Below are positions 25,587 through 34,834 of a DNA stretch of 64,000 nucleotides, one piece after another. Source of the DNA: Clostridium aceticum (GTDB lineage Bacteria > Bacillota > Clostridia > Peptostreptococcales > Natronincolaceae); NCBI RefSeq assembly GCF_001042715.1, contig NZ_CP009687.1:797418-861417 (forward strand), read 5' to 3'. Positions within the stretch are counted from its first letter, which is position 1, and each line of letters opens with the position of its first letter. The translations under genes and the position numbers were made by a program. The notes under the pieces are model-generated. The model made no database searches. It was not told the origin of the DNA and worked only from the letters and a program-made list of their open reading frames with translations.

Positions 25587-26477
25587 ATGTATTTTATAAC
25601 TTATTTACAGGAAGGTACTGAAAGAATAGGACTCTTTACTGAAAATAGAAATAAAGTTATTGCATTAGAGGAGATTTTAGGAGAAGATATTCCTAAAAAC
25701 ATGGTAGATTTCATTAGTTATTGTAATGAAGACGTTATAGAAAAAATTAAAAAGGGATGGCGTACTAGAGGTGATCAAAAAGAAGTTTTTATAGATGTAC
25801 AGGATGTAAAAATTTGTGCTCCGATTCCTTATCCAAGAAGAAATGTAATATGTCTTGGATTAAATTATAAGGATCATGCAGATGAACTAAAAGATACAAT
25901 GGCAGCAAAAGTACCGAAAGTTCCTGTTTATTTTGGGAAAATGGCTTCGTATATTATTGGACCAAAGGATGAGGTGAATAGCCATCCTGGTGTGACAGAA
26001 GCCATTGATTATGAAGTAGAATTAGCGGTAATCATAGGTAAGGAAGGTAGTAATATACCTGCTGAAAATGCAGAAGAGTACATATTTGGCTATAGCATCC
26101 TAAACGACTTATCTGCCAGAGATTTGCAACAAAAACATACGCAATGGATCAAAGGTAAGAGTTTAGACACCTTTACAGCAATGGGTCCCTGCATTCTGCA
26201 TAAAAGTTTAGTCCCTTTTCCTGTTGAACTGGATCTCTCATGTAAGGTGAATGGTGAAATAAGACAGAACTCTAATACACGAAACTTAATATTTGACCTT
26301 CCCTACATTATTAGTGATTTATCTAGAGGGATGACGCTAAAGCCTGGAGACATCATTGCTACTGGAACACCTTCTGGTGTTGGAATGGCTTTTCAACCTC
26401 CTAAGTTTATGAAGCCTGGCGACGTTGTAACCTGTAACATTGAAAAAATAGGAGAATTAACCAATATAATAAAGTAA
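25587..26477 (+). CDS. Fumarylacetoacetate hydrolase (FAH) family protein
   Basis: 296 residues: a divergent N-terminal domain (1-70) and a FAH fold (about 75-296). Motifs: CLGLNYKDHADEL, YFGKMASYIIGP, DYEVELAVIIGKEG with the metal-binding Glu residues, YSILNDLSARDLQ, and the C-terminal LKPGDIIATGTPSGVG. Members hydrolyse C-C bonds of acylpyruvates or decarboxylate oxaloacetate, or act as isomerases; the exact reaction cannot be read here. Monocistronic, ended by a terminator. Confidence 0.92.
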   Translation: MYFITYLQEGTERIGLFTENRNKVIALEEILGEDIPKNMVDFISYCNEDVIEKIKKGWRTRGDQKEVFIDVQDVKICAPIPYPRRNVICLGLNYKDHADELKDTMAAKVPKVPVYFGKMASYIIGPKDEVNSHPGVTEAIDYEVELAVIIGKEGSNIPAENAEEYIFGYSILNDLSARDLQQKHTQWIKGKSLDTFTAMGPCILHKSLVPFPVELDLSCKVNGEIRQNSNTRNLIFDLPYIISDLSRGMTLKPGDIIATGTPSGVGMAFQPPKFMKPGDVVTCNIEKIGELTNIIK

Positions 26478-26510
26478 AAAAGCGACTAATGTCGTTTTTT
26501 TTACTTTATT
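26469..26510. terminator. Terminator after the FAH gene
   Basis: AAAGTAAAAAAGCGAC pairs with GTCGTTTTTTTTACTTT around TAAT; A- and T-runs make it usable in either direction. Confidence 0.8.
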
Positions 26511-26660
26511 GCAATTTAAATTTCAAGTAAAATAAAAAGTTGAAGCCTTCGTTGCATTTTTTATTCCAAAAAGTTATACTTATATATAAGAGGCATAAAA
26601 GAGGTATAAAAACTTGTAAAAATCGCACTATTATATAATAGAATAAGAGGAGGTTTGAGG

Positions 26661-27917
26661 ATGAACAATAAAAAAAGACAAGTTTCTTTACAAAGAGCAG
26701 CTGAGTTGAAAAGTAGAATTGATGACTATTTAGAGGAACGAAAAAATATACCTAGAGGATTAGAAATGGCAGCTGTGCTAGAAGCTAGAAAGAAAAAAAT
26801 ACTTCAAATTTTGGGTGGAACTGAAGAAGATTGGAAAGACTATCGTTGGCAACTGAAAAATAGAATTTCTGATGTGGAGACTTTATATAAAATTATCAAT
26901 TTAACAGAATCAGAAAAGAAACAAATCGAAGAAGTAGCTACAAAGTTTAGGTGGGCAATTTCTCCTTACTACCTAAGCCTAATCAATCCAGAGGACAAGT
27001 TCGATCCCATCAGGTTAATGGCAATCCCTGCCTACAAAGAATTAGAAGATGAGTGTAATGATTTTGATCCTATGGGAGAAGAATTCACCAACCCAGCAGG
27101 AAGTATAACAAGGCGATACCCTGATAGATTAATTATAAATGTTACCAATGAATGCGCAATGTACTGTAGACATTGTCAAAGAAGGAGAAATATTGGGGAA
27201 GAGGATATTGGTACACCTAGGTCTGTTATTCAAGAGTCCATAGATTACATCAGGGAAAATGAAGAAATAAGAGATGTTTTAATAACAGGGGGAGATGCCT
27301 TGTGCCTCACAGATGAGACACTAGAATGGATTTTAAGCCAGCTAAAGGAAATTCCCCATGTTGAATATATAAGGCTAGGCAGCAGGACACTGGTAACGAT
27401 GCCTCAAAGAGTTACAGACGAGTTTTGCCAAATGATTAAGAAGTATCACCCTATTTATATAAATACTCACTTTAATCATCCAGCTGAGATTACGCCTGAA
27501 TCAAAGGAAGCTTGTGAAAAATTAGTAAACGTTGGTGTACCTCTTGGTAATCAAGCAGTCTTATTAAATGGAGTAAACAACAATAAATATGTAATGAGGC
27601 TTTTAAATCATGAATTATTAAAATGCCGCGTAAGACCTTACTATATTTTTCATGCTAAGCATGTAGCAGGCACAACACATTTCAATACCTCTATTGACGA
27701 TGGTCTTGAAATTATGGAATATTTAAGAGGATACACTTCAGGCATGGCAATTCCCACCTTTATTGTGAACGCCCCCAAGGGTCTAGGAAAAACACCGTTA
27801 TTTCCAAATTATCTTATTTCTAGAGGTAAAGACTACGTAACCATCAGAACTTGGGAAGGTGAAGTCATAGATTACGAAAATCACCAAACAAAAGATATTA
27901 GAGAACTAATTGAGTAA
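26661..27917 (+). CDS. eam: Glutamate 2,3-aminomutase (radical SAM, PLP)
   Basis: 418 residues from ATG 26661 (AGGAGG at 26647-26652). A KamA-family radical-SAM/PLP enzyme with the CxxxCxxC motif NECAMYCRHCQRRR. In lysine 2,3-aminomutase two aspartates bind the lysine side chain (CDLS and VDAP motifs). Here these are Lys333 (in FHAKHVAGTTHF) and Asn370 (in IVNAPKGLGKTP), the replacement described for Clostridioides difficile glutamate 2,3-aminomutase (Lys332 and Asn369). The product, beta-glutamate, is a compatible solute. No beta-lysine acetyltransferase gene (ablB) is adjacent, which also argues against lysine as substrate. Confidence 0.9.
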   Translation: MNNKKRQVSLQRAAELKSRIDDYLEERKNIPRGLEMAAVLEARKKKILQILGGTEEDWKDYRWQLKNRISDVETLYKIINLTESEKKQIEEVATKFRWAISPYYLSLINPEDKFDPIRLMAIPAYKELEDECNDFDPMGEEFTNPAGSITRRYPDRLIINVTNECAMYCRHCQRRRNIGEEDIGTPRSVIQESIDYIRENEEIRDVLITGGDALCLTDETLEWILSQLKEIPHVEYIRLGSRTLVTMPQRVTDEFCQMIKKYHPIYINTHFNHPAEITPESKEACEKLVNVGVPLGNQAVLLNGVNNNKYVMRLLNHELLKCRVRPYYIFHAKHVAGTTHFNTSIDDGLEIMEYLRGYTSGMAIPTFIVNAPKGLGKTPLFPNYLISRGKDYVTIRTWEGEVIDYENHQTKDIRELIE

Positions 27918-27980
27918 AAGTAATGTAAAAAATACTATTGCCTTATTCGTTATACCCTTTATACAAAAAACATAGATATA

Positions 27981-28016
27981 AAAAAGAAAATCCTCGAAAA
28001 GAGGATTTTCTTTTTT
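27981..28016. terminator. Terminator after glutamate 2,3-aminomutase
   Basis: AAAAGAAAATCCTC pairs with GAGGATTTTCTTTT around GAAAA, followed by T-rich sequence. Confidence 0.9.
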
Positions 28017-28168
28017 ATATCATGGGTGAAAGTAAAACCTTAAGATTAAGGAAGAAACCTTGAAAAATAGCTAAAAATAACTTAAAGTAAATGTTCTACT
28101 TTAAGTTACCAATAATAAGAGTTCTGAATAAAAATATAATAAAGGGGAAAAGAGAGGGGGTTCTGTAT

Positions 28169-28528
28169 GTGATAGATAAATTATCAGATGCTGTTTATCA
28201 ATCTATGCAGCAAATAGGAAAAAAAACATCCGAAATATTAGAGGTGAATAAGTTGAATTTAAGTATCAATAAAAGAAAACGAGAAATTGATGAACTTTAC
28301 GAAGCGTTGGGAAAGTATGTTTATAAATATATACAACAATACAACAATCTTACAAGAGAAGATATTGACCAATATTTCAACAAGATAGCTTTTTTACAAA
28401 AGGATATTGAAACTTTGGAGAAACTAGTATTAAGTGTTCAAAATGTTCTACATTGTACACACTGTAAAGTTGAATTTGACGAAGAAATTTCTTACTGTCC
28501 TCTTTGTGGAAGATATATAAAAAAGTAA
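28169..28528 (+). CDS. Small coiled-coil protein with C-terminal zinc ribbon
   Basis: 119 residues from GTG 28169, with GAGGGGG 8 bases upstream; the in-frame ATG at 28091 has no site. Residues about 1-90 are charged and helical, with a coiled-coil look (NKRKREIDELYEALGKYVY). The C-terminus carries CTHCKVEFDEEISYCPLC, a four-cysteine zinc ribbon. Resembles small clostridial zinc-ribbon proteins of unknown role. Confidence 0.65.
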   Translation: MIDKLSDAVYQSMQQIGKKTSEILEVNKLNLSINKRKREIDELYEALGKYVYKYIQQYNNLTREDIDQYFNKIAFLQKDIETLEKLVLSVQNVLHCTHCKVEFDEEISYCPLCGRYIKK

Positions 28529-28544
28529 AACCTTTAATCAGTCA

Positions 28545-28582
28545 TGTGATACAGTTCACGAGATTTTGTGAGAAGTGTCACA
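28545..28582 (+). promoter_or_regulatory. Two tandem Crp/Fnr-type operators upstream of the ferredoxin-like gene
   Basis: TGTGATACAGTTCACG at 28545-28560 and the perfect TGTGAGAAGTGTCACA at 28567-28582 both fit TGTGA-N6-TCACA. Their centres are 22 bp apart, i.e. on the same face of the helix. They lie about 20 bp before a possible -10 (TAAAAT around 28604), which suits activation. A Crp/Fnr regulator with a matching recognition helix is encoded at 40448. Confidence 0.75.
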
Positions 28583-28644
28583 GCTTAGTCCTTTAGCCTG
28601 TAGTAAAATAAACTTAAGAAAAAAAGAAAAAGGAGAGGATTACA

Positions 28645-29391
28645 ATGGCAGTTAGAAAAATTATTGAAATCAACGAAGAAAAATGCGACGGATGCGGACT
28701 ATGTGTACCAAATTGTGCTGAGGGTGCGATTCAAATTATAGATGGTAAGGCAAAGTTAGTGAGTGATATTTATTGTGACGGTCTAGGGGCTTGTTTAGGT
28801 CACTGTCCCCAGGATGCCTTAAAAATTATTGAAAGAGAAGCACCGGAATTTGATGAAGAAGCAGTAGAAGAGCTGTTAAAACAACAAGGTAAAAGTACAC
28901 CACAACCTCATAATCACCAGCATCATCATGGTGGCGGATGTCCTGGAAGCAGAATGATGAAGTTTGATGAGGAAAATACCAGTTCTGAAGCCGTGATAAG
29001 CAGTGGAGATATTGAAATAAAAATAAAGCCACAATTAAAGCAATGGCCGGTACAGTTAAAGTTAGTACCAGTAAATGCTCCTTATTTTGAAAATGCAGAC
29101 CTGTTAGTAACAGCTGACTGTGTACCTTTTGCTTATCCAAACTATCACCTAGACTTACTAAAAGGTAAAGCAGTTGTAGTAGGTTGCCCTAAACTAGATG
29201 ATATTGAATTTTATACAGATAAATTAGCACAGATTATCGCATCTAATCATATAAAGTCTGTTACAGTAGCTTATATGGAGGTTCCTTGTTGTCAAGGAAT
29301 TGTTAGAGCAGTAGATATTGCAGTGGCCAAAGCCAATAAAGCTGTGAAGGTAAATAAAGTAAAAATAAGCCTGCAAGGGCAAAAACTATAG
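28645..29391 (+). CDS. 4Fe-4S ferredoxin-domain protein
   Basis: 248 residues, ATG with GGAGAGG upstream. Residues 5-65 hold two [4Fe-4S] motifs (CDGCGLCVPNC and CDGLGACLGHC). A His-rich linker follows (HNHQHHHGGGCPG, around 93-105), then a C-terminal domain with further cysteines (ADCVPFAYPNYH, VGCPKLDD, EVPCCQG) that may bind another cluster. This architecture is common in anaerobes next to or co-regulated with hybrid-cluster proteins under HcpR-type regulators. The two TGTGA-N6-TCACA boxes upstream support Crp/Fnr control. An electron-transfer role is likely; the partner is not encoded beside it. Confidence 0.85.
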   Translation: MAVRKIIEINEEKCDGCGLCVPNCAEGAIQIIDGKAKLVSDIYCDGLGACLGHCPQDALKIIEREAPEFDEEAVEELLKQQGKSTPQPHNHQHHHGGGCPGSRMMKFDEENTSSEAVISSGDIEIKIKPQLKQWPVQLKLVPVNAPYFENADLLVTADCVPFAYPNYHLDLLKGKAVVVGCPKLDDIEFYTDKLAQIIASNHIKSVTVAYMEVPCCQGIVRAVDIAVAKANKAVKVNKVKISLQGQKL

Positions 29392-29397
29392 TATCTT

Positions 29398-29427
29398 AAA
29401 AATCCTACAGGAATGTAGGATTTTTTT
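29398..29427 (+). terminator. Terminator after the ferredoxin-like gene
   Basis: AAAAATCCTACA pairs with TGTAGGATTTTT around GGAA, followed by more T residues. Confidence 0.9.
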
Positions 29428-29488
29428 GACTTTTTGTAATAATAATATTATGATATGAATTAATTAACATTTATTAGGAGGTCTTTTC

Positions 29489-30838
29489 GTGGAAAAAATT
29501 AAGTTTGATTATTCAAAGGCATTGGGCTATATTGCTGAACATGAGCTAGATTCACTAGAACCTATGATCAATGTTGCACACAAAATGTTACATGAAAAAA
29601 CCGGTGCAGGAAGTGAGTTTTTAGGGTGGGTGGACTTACCTCTAACCTATGACAAAGAAGAGTTTAATAAAATAAAAATTGCAGCAAAAAAAGTTCAAGA
29701 AAGTTCCGATGTGTTGGTTGTTATAGGTATTGGTGGATCTTATTTAGGTGCTAGGGCTGCCATAGAGATGTTGAACCATAGTTTCTATAATATGTTGCCA
29801 AAGGATAAAAGAAAAACTCCTGAAGTATATTTTGTTGGTCATAATATGAGTGCTAAGTATATACAGAACTTATTAGAGGTTATCGAAGGAAAAGATATTT
29901 CTTTAAATATTATTTCTAAATCTGGTACTACCACAGAGCCAGCTATCGCCTTCAGAATATTAAAAGAATATATAGAAAAAAAATATGGTAAGGAACATGC
30001 AAAGGAAAGGATTTATGCTACTACAGATCAAGAAAAGGGAGCATTGAAAACAATGGCAAACAACGAAGGGTATGAAACCTTTGTTATTCCCGATGATATA
30101 GGAGGAAGATATTCTGTTTTAACAGCGGTGGGATTGCTGCCTATTGCGGTTGCTGGTATAGATATTGAGAAAATTATGAAGGGTGCGGCTCAAGCTTGCA
30201 AGGATCTAAAAGAACCTTTTTTCCAGGAAAATGAATGTTATCAATACGCAGCAATAAGAAATATTTTATATAATAGAGGAAAAGATGTAGAAATTCTAGT
30301 GAACTATGAACCATCGTTATTTTTTATAGGAGAGTGGTGGAAACAACTATTTGGTGAAAGTGAAGGAAAAGATCATAAAGGTATTTTCCCAGCTTCTGTA
30401 AACTTTTCAACAGACCTACATTCTATGGGGCAATATATTCAAGAAGGAAGAAGAAATATTTTTGAAACAATTTTATACGTTGAAAATACAAAAGAAGAAA
30501 TTGTTATCCAATCAGAGGAAAAAGATTTAGACGGATTAAATTATTTAGCAGGCAAAAGGGTAGATGATATTAATAAAAATATCTTTCAAGCTACTTTACT
30601 AGCCCATAAGGATGGTGGCGTACCCAACTTAATTATTAACATTCCAGAAATATCTCCCTATTATTTTGGGTACTTAGTTTATTTCTTTGAAAAGGCCTGC
30701 GGCATAAGTGGTTATCTATTGGGAGTAAATCCCTTTAATCAACCGGGAGTAGAGGCTTATAAAAAGAATATGTTTGCACTCTTAGGTAAAGCAGGCTATG
30801 AAGAAGAGGGAAAAAAGATGTTACAAAGACTAACATAA
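29489..30838 (+). CDS. pgi: Glucose-6-phosphate isomerase
   Basis: 449 residues from GTG with AGGAGGTC 9 bases upstream. Two SIS domains typical of the bacterial short Pgi: [50 protein letters not shown], and the C-terminal [14 protein letters not shown]. Catalyses interconversion of glucose-6-P and fructose-6-P in glycolysis and gluconeogenesis. Followed 49 bp later by murI on the same strand, so the pair may be cotranscribed. Confidence 0.97.
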   Translation: MEKIKFDYSKALGYIAEHELDSLEPMINVAHKMLHEKTGAGSEFLGWVDLPLTYDKEEFNKIKIAAKKVQESSDVLVVIGIGGSYLGARAAIEMLNHSFYNMLPKDKRKTPEVYFVGHNMSAKYIQNLLEVIEGKDISLNIISKSGTTTEPAIAFRILKEYIEKKYGKEHAKERIYATTDQEKGALKTMANNEGYETFVIPDDIGGRYSVLTAVGLLPIAVAGIDIEKIMKGAAQACKDLKEPFFQENECYQYAAIRNILYNRGKDVEILVNYEPSLFFIGEWWKQLFGESEGKDHKGIFPASVNFSTDLHSMGQYIQEGRRNIFETILYVENTKEEIVIQSEEKDLDGLNYLAGKRVDDINKNIFQATLLAHKDGGVPNLIINIPEISPYYFGYLVYFFEKACGISGYLLGVNPFNQPGVEAYKKNMFALLGKAGYEEEGKKMLQRLT

Positions 30839-30887
30839 ATGAGTGGTATTTTACATATCAGCAAAGAAATGAGGTAGGTGTTGGGGC

Positions 30888-31715
30888 ATGAAATCTAAAA
30901 AAAATTTATCTATAGGAGTATTTGATTCAGGAGTTGGAGGTATAAGTGTTTTAGCTGAGTTAATTTGCTCTCTACCTAAAGAAAAATATATTTACTATGG
31001 AGATTCTAAAAATGCTCCATATGGGGTAAGACCTACAGCGGAAGTAAAGGAGCTATCTTTTCATGTAGTAAATAAACTACTGGAGAAGGGGATTAAAGGT
31101 TTAGTAGTTGCTTGTAACACTGCTACCAGCGGAGCTATAGAAGATTTAAGAAGGAAGCTGGATATACCAATTGTGGGAATGGAGCCGGCCTTAAAGCCGG
31201 CTATGGCTTTAAATAAAAAGGGGAAAATTATTGTAATGGCTACTCCTGTTACCTTAAGAGAAAAGAAGTTTAATCGCTTGATTGAAGAACTGCACAATAA
31301 AGAAGGTGTTATTAAACTACCTTGTCCAGGTTTAGTGGAGATTATCGAAAGGACTGGAGGGAAGGGGATAGAAATTCAACACTATTTAAAAAAAATTTAT
31401 GCTTCTATAAATATGGAGGAAGTAACCGCTATTGTTCTAGGTTGTACCCACTATATCTTTATCAAAGAAGAAATCACTAAGCTCATAGATGACACTATAC
31501 ATTTAATTGACGGTAATAAAGGAACTGCTAATCAGCTTAAAAGACTACTAATAGAGCACCATTTACTAAGAGAAGAACAGGCAAATGGCTCTACCGAAGT
31601 TATATTGATGAATTCTAATGATACTAGTGAGATGACGATTTTAAGTAAAAAATTATTAGAAGAGCAATTAAATTATTTAGGGTGGAAAGGTCAGTTAAAA
31701 TATGGTATTTGGTAG
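30888..31715 (+). CDS. murI: Glutamate racemase
   Basis: 275 residues. Racemase motifs: GVFDSGVGGISVLAEL (phosphate/substrate loop), YYGDSKNAPYG, the first catalytic cysteine in VVACNTATSGA, and the second in VLGCTHYIF. Supplies D-glutamate for peptidoglycan. ATG 30888 with GAGGTAGG upstream. An extended -10 promoter (TGATATAAT at about 31734) lies between murI and lytS, so the next genes are a separate unit. Confidence 0.97.
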   Translation: MKSKKNLSIGVFDSGVGGISVLAELICSLPKEKYIYYGDSKNAPYGVRPTAEVKELSFHVVNKLLEKGIKGLVVACNTATSGAIEDLRRKLDIPIVGMEPALKPAMALNKKGKIIVMATPVTLREKKFNRLIEELHNKEGVIKLPCPGLVEIIERTGGKGIEIQHYLKKIYASINMEEVTAIVLGCTHYIFIKEEITKLIDDTIHLIDGNKGTANQLKRLLIEHHLLREEQANGSTEVILMNSNDTSEMTILSKKLLEEQLNYLGWKGQLKYGIW

Positions 31716-31785
31716 ATGAACATAAAAGAAGTATGATATAATAGTTACGATAGTTATATAGTTATATAAAGGTAGGTGAGATAAA

Positions 31786-33516
31786 ATGATGCTAATGACA
31801 GCTGAAATGATGCTGGCACTGTTCAATAAACTAGGTGTTATCGTTATTTTAGCTTTTGTCCTGTCTAAAGTTCAAGGGTTTAGAAAACTAATCATTAAGA
31901 AAAATATCAACCTTATAGACAAAGTTATTTTATCTGTAATATTTGGATTTATTGGAATCATGGGAACGTATTCTAATATATCGATTCATGGCTCTTTTGC
32001 CAATACCACAACCGTAGGGGTTGTAGTAGGAGGCGTATTAGGGGGACCAATGGTAGGATTTTTAACAGGGCTAATTGCTGGTTTGCATCGCTACTTAATA
32101 GATATTCATGGATTTACAGCATTAGCCAGTAGTGTATCTATTCTAATAGAGGGACTACTAGGAGGGTATATATACCACTATATCAGAAATAAGTCGTCCC
32201 AATGGAGAGCTGCCTTTATTACTGGAATGACATTAGAAGTTATTCAAGTGCTTATCATTTTAATTTTATCACGACCCTTCTTAGACGCTTTAGAGCTAGT
32301 AAAAATCATCGTGCTTCCTATGATGATGGTTAATTCATTAGGGATAGCTATATTTATTGGAATCATTGAAAACATTTATTCTGAATATGATCGTATTGCT
32401 GCTGGACAAGCTCAAAAAGCTTTGAAAATTGCTACTTTAACCTTACCTTACTTTAGGCAGGGATTAAATTATGATGTAGCTCAAAAGGTTGTAGACATTA
32501 TCTATGATGCTGTAGATGTGGAGGCAGTAACAATTACCAATTGTAAAGAAATCCTAGCCCATAAAGGGATAGGGGAAGATCATCATATAGCTGGTCACGG
32601 CTTTCAAACCCAATCTACTAAGGAAGTAGTAAAAACAGGGAGATACAAAGTCATCAACACAAAAGAAAGTATTCGATGCAATCAATATAATTGTCAATTA
32701 AAGTCTGGCATTGTAATCCCTTTAAAAGAAAGAGATAAAATTGTAGGAACACTGAAACTTTATAAAATTAAGGAAAATAGCATTACTTCTATGGACATAG
32801 AGCTGGGATTGGGATTAGCTCAGCTGTTTTCTACACAAATTGAATTGAGCCGATTGGATTATCAAAAAAAACTTATTATTGAGGCAGAATTGAAATCACT
32901 ACAAGCACAAATTAATCCTCATTTTTTATTTAATGCAATTAATACAATCGTTTCCTTTATACAATTTGATACCATAAAGGCTAGACAGTTGTTAATTTCT
33001 TTGGCGAATCTTTTTAGAAAAAGCCTAAGTCACCATCAAGATATGGTGGATATAGAAATAGAATTAGAGCATATAGCATCTTATTTAGAGATTGAAAAAG
33101 CTAGATTTGGAGATAAGTTACAGGTGAGATATGAGTTGCAGGCTAACATATTATGTAAAATTCCACCTTTAATTTTGCAGCCAATTGTAGAAAACGCTAT
33201 ACTACATGGTATCCTCCCCAAGAAAAAAGGGGGATGTATTACAATAAAATCTAGAAGAGGTAAAGAAGATATTATACTAGAGGTAATTGATGATGGTGTT
33301 GGCATAAAACCAGACAAGCTAATAACTTTGTTACAGGATGAGAATCAACCGAGTTCAGTGGGTTTGAGCAATGTAAATAAGCGTTTAATCAATTTGTATG
33401 GGGAAGATTATAAACTACAAATTACTAGCAGATTCGATGAGGGAACTTGCGTTCTCATAAGAATCCCCTATATAGAAGAACAACATACTTCTGAAATGGA
33501 GGGAGTAGTAGCATGA
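31786..33516 (+). CDS. lytS: LytS/YehU-type sensor histidine kinase
   Basis: 576 residues: 5TM-5TMR_LYT membrane domain (1-200), a GAF-like domain (about 215-365), His_kinase with the phospho-acceptor in INPHFLFNAINTI (near 385), and HATPase with NAILHGI and DDGVGI (about 470-560). LytS-type kinases sense pyruvate, peptidoglycan or membrane state. The stop overlaps the start of the response-regulator gene by 4 bp (ATGA), so the two are translationally coupled. RBS AGGTAGGTGA. Confidence 0.93.
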   Translation: MMLMTAEMMLALFNKLGVIVILAFVLSKVQGFRKLIIKKNINLIDKVILSVIFGFIGIMGTYSNISIHGSFANTTTVGVVVGGVLGGPMVGFLTGLIAGLHRYLIDIHGFTALASSVSILIEGLLGGYIYHYIRNKSSQWRAAFITGMTLEVIQVLIILILSRPFLDALELVKIIVLPMMMVNSLGIAIFIGIIENIYSEYDRIAAGQAQKALKIATLTLPYFRQGLNYDVAQKVVDIIYDAVDVEAVTITNCKEILAHKGIGEDHHIAGHGFQTQSTKEVVKTGRYKVINTKESIRCNQYNCQLKSGIVIPLKERDKIVGTLKLYKIKENSITSMDIELGLGLAQLFSTQIELSRLDYQKKLIIEAELKSLQAQINPHFLFNAINTIVSFIQFDTIKARQLLISLANLFRKSLSHHQDMVDIEIELEHIASYLEIEKARFGDKLQVRYELQANILCKIPPLILQPIVENAILHGILPKKKGGCITIKSRRGKEDIILEVIDDGVGIKPDKLITLLQDENQPSSVGLSNVNKRLINLYGEDYKLQITSRFDEGTCVLIRIPYIEEQHTSEMEGVVA

Positions 33517-34286
33517 TTTATACAGTTGTTGTGGTAGATGATGAATTACCTGCTAGACGAAATATTATAAACTTATTAAACCCTTATGCTGATTTTAAAA
33601 TTATTGGAGAAGCATGTGATGGTGAGGATGCAATCCAGTTGATTAAAGAAAAGTTACCGGATATCGTTTTCCTTGATATACAGCTGCAAGATATGACAGG
33701 CTTTGATATTGCTGCTGAACTAATTAATTTAATCAAGGTACCGAAAATTGTATTTGCAACAGCCTTTAACAATTATGCAATCGATGCCTTTGAGTATGCT
33801 GCTATTGATTATTTGTTGAAGCCAGTTGATGAAGAAAGATTTTTTAAAACAATTGAAAAACTTCGAAAAGACTTAAAAAATTCAACGGACATTGCTTTAA
33901 AACAAGTGCAGTGTTTAATTCAACAACATTTATCTATGGAATCTAAAAGTCAAAAAATCACCTTAGAAAAAGACGATAAATTATATGTTTTATCCTTGAA
34001 TGACATCATTTTTATTGAAACTGGGGAAAGAAGTACAAATGTGGTGAGTAAAAGAGGAGAATTTACTACTAGCTTTTCCATGGTAGAATGGGAAGAACGG
34101 CTGGGAAAACACGGATTTTTTAGACCTCATAGAAGCTTTTTAATCAATCTTGATGAGATTGATCAGGTGGTTTTATGGTTTAATAATAGTTTCCAAGTGA
34201 AAATGAGAGGGTCTGGAGACAAAAGTATCCCCATTAGTAGAAATAAAATAAAGGAATTTAAAGAATTGGTTGGTTTGGAGGCTTAA
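33513..34286 (+). CDS. lytR: LytR/AlgR-type response regulator (LytTR DNA-binding domain)
   Basis: 257 residues. Receiver domain (1-118) with acidic pocket VVVDDELPARR and phospho-acceptor Asp55 in IVFLDIQL, a conserved Lys in YLLKPVDE, then LytTR (about 150-255) with IIFIETGERSTNV and FRPHRSFLINL. Partner of the overlapping LytS-type kinase. Targets in this family are usually transport or murein-hydrolase genes; none (such as lrgAB) is adjacent here, so the regulated genes lie elsewhere. Confidence 0.93.
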   Translation: MIYTVVVVDDELPARRNIINLLNPYADFKIIGEACDGEDAIQLIKEKLPDIVFLDIQLQDMTGFDIAAELINLIKVPKIVFATAFNNYAIDAFEYAAIDYLLKPVDEERFFKTIEKLRKDLKNSTDIALKQVQCLIQQHLSMESKSQKITLEKDDKLYVLSLNDIIFIETGERSTNVVSKRGEFTTSFSMVEWEERLGKHGFFRPHRSFLINLDEIDQVVLWFNNSFQVKMRGSGDKSIPISRNKIKEFKELVGLEA

Positions 34287-34374
34287 CTTAAAAAGTTTTC
34301 ATAAAAAAGTGGATAAAGCAAGATGGTTCCTTACATACTATTATTGTTGAAAAAAATAATAAGGAGTGTTGAGG

Positions 34375-34614
34375 ATGATTCATGCAGAAGTTTCTCTATA
34401 TCCACTTAAAACACAAAATGCAGGGGATGTAATTAATAACTCCATCAATGCATTAAGGCAAGAAGGAGTACAGTACAATGTAGGCTCTATGGCTACACAT
34501 CTTCACGGCAATGAAGAGCAAGTATGGAGCAGCTTAAAGAAATTATTTGATGAGGCACAACATTCTGGGGAAGTAAGTATGGTAGTGACTATTACGAATG
34601 CAGCAGACCATTAA
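34375..34614 (+). CDS. Thiamine-binding/MTH1187-YkoF-like (DUF77) small protein
   Basis: 79 residues from ATG 34375 with AAGGAG 8 bases upstream. The sequence HAEVSLYPLKTQNAGDVINNSINALRQ and ...SMATHLHGNEEQVWSSLKKLFDEA fits the DUF77 (PF01910) ferredoxin-like fold. Family members bind thiamine or hydroxymethylpyrimidine, sometimes as tetramers. No thiamine genes are adjacent. A strong terminator follows. Confidence 0.85.
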   Translation: MIHAEVSLYPLKTQNAGDVINNSINALRQEGVQYNVGSMATHLHGNEEQVWSSLKKLFDEAQHSGEVSMVVTITNAADH

Positions 34615-34646
34615 AGAGAATGTGGAGAAATCCACATTCTCTTTTT
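34613..34646. terminator. Terminator after the DUF77 gene
   Basis: AAAGAGAATGTGGA pairs with TCCACATTCTCTTT around GAAA, with a trailing T-run. The next ~190 bp contain no gene that I can identify. Confidence 0.9.
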
Positions 34647-34834
34647 ATCTGAATTTTTTTAGGTTAAGACCTCCCACCTGACTCCTCGATACTTCAGCTT
34701 GCTGAAACGAGTTTACTTAAAGAATAGATACGTTAACTGCAAGTGACAAGGTAACTGAAGTTGCTAGGCATGTGAATAGATTGACATGAAAAAAAATAAA
34801 GGATACAATGACATCATAGATTCAAAGAAAGCAG

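Noticed and set aside
26661-27917. Lysine 2,3-aminomutase (KamA/AblA)
   Set aside because: Both lysine-recognition aspartates are replaced by the Lys/Asn pair of glutamate 2,3-aminomutase, and ablB is not adjacent.
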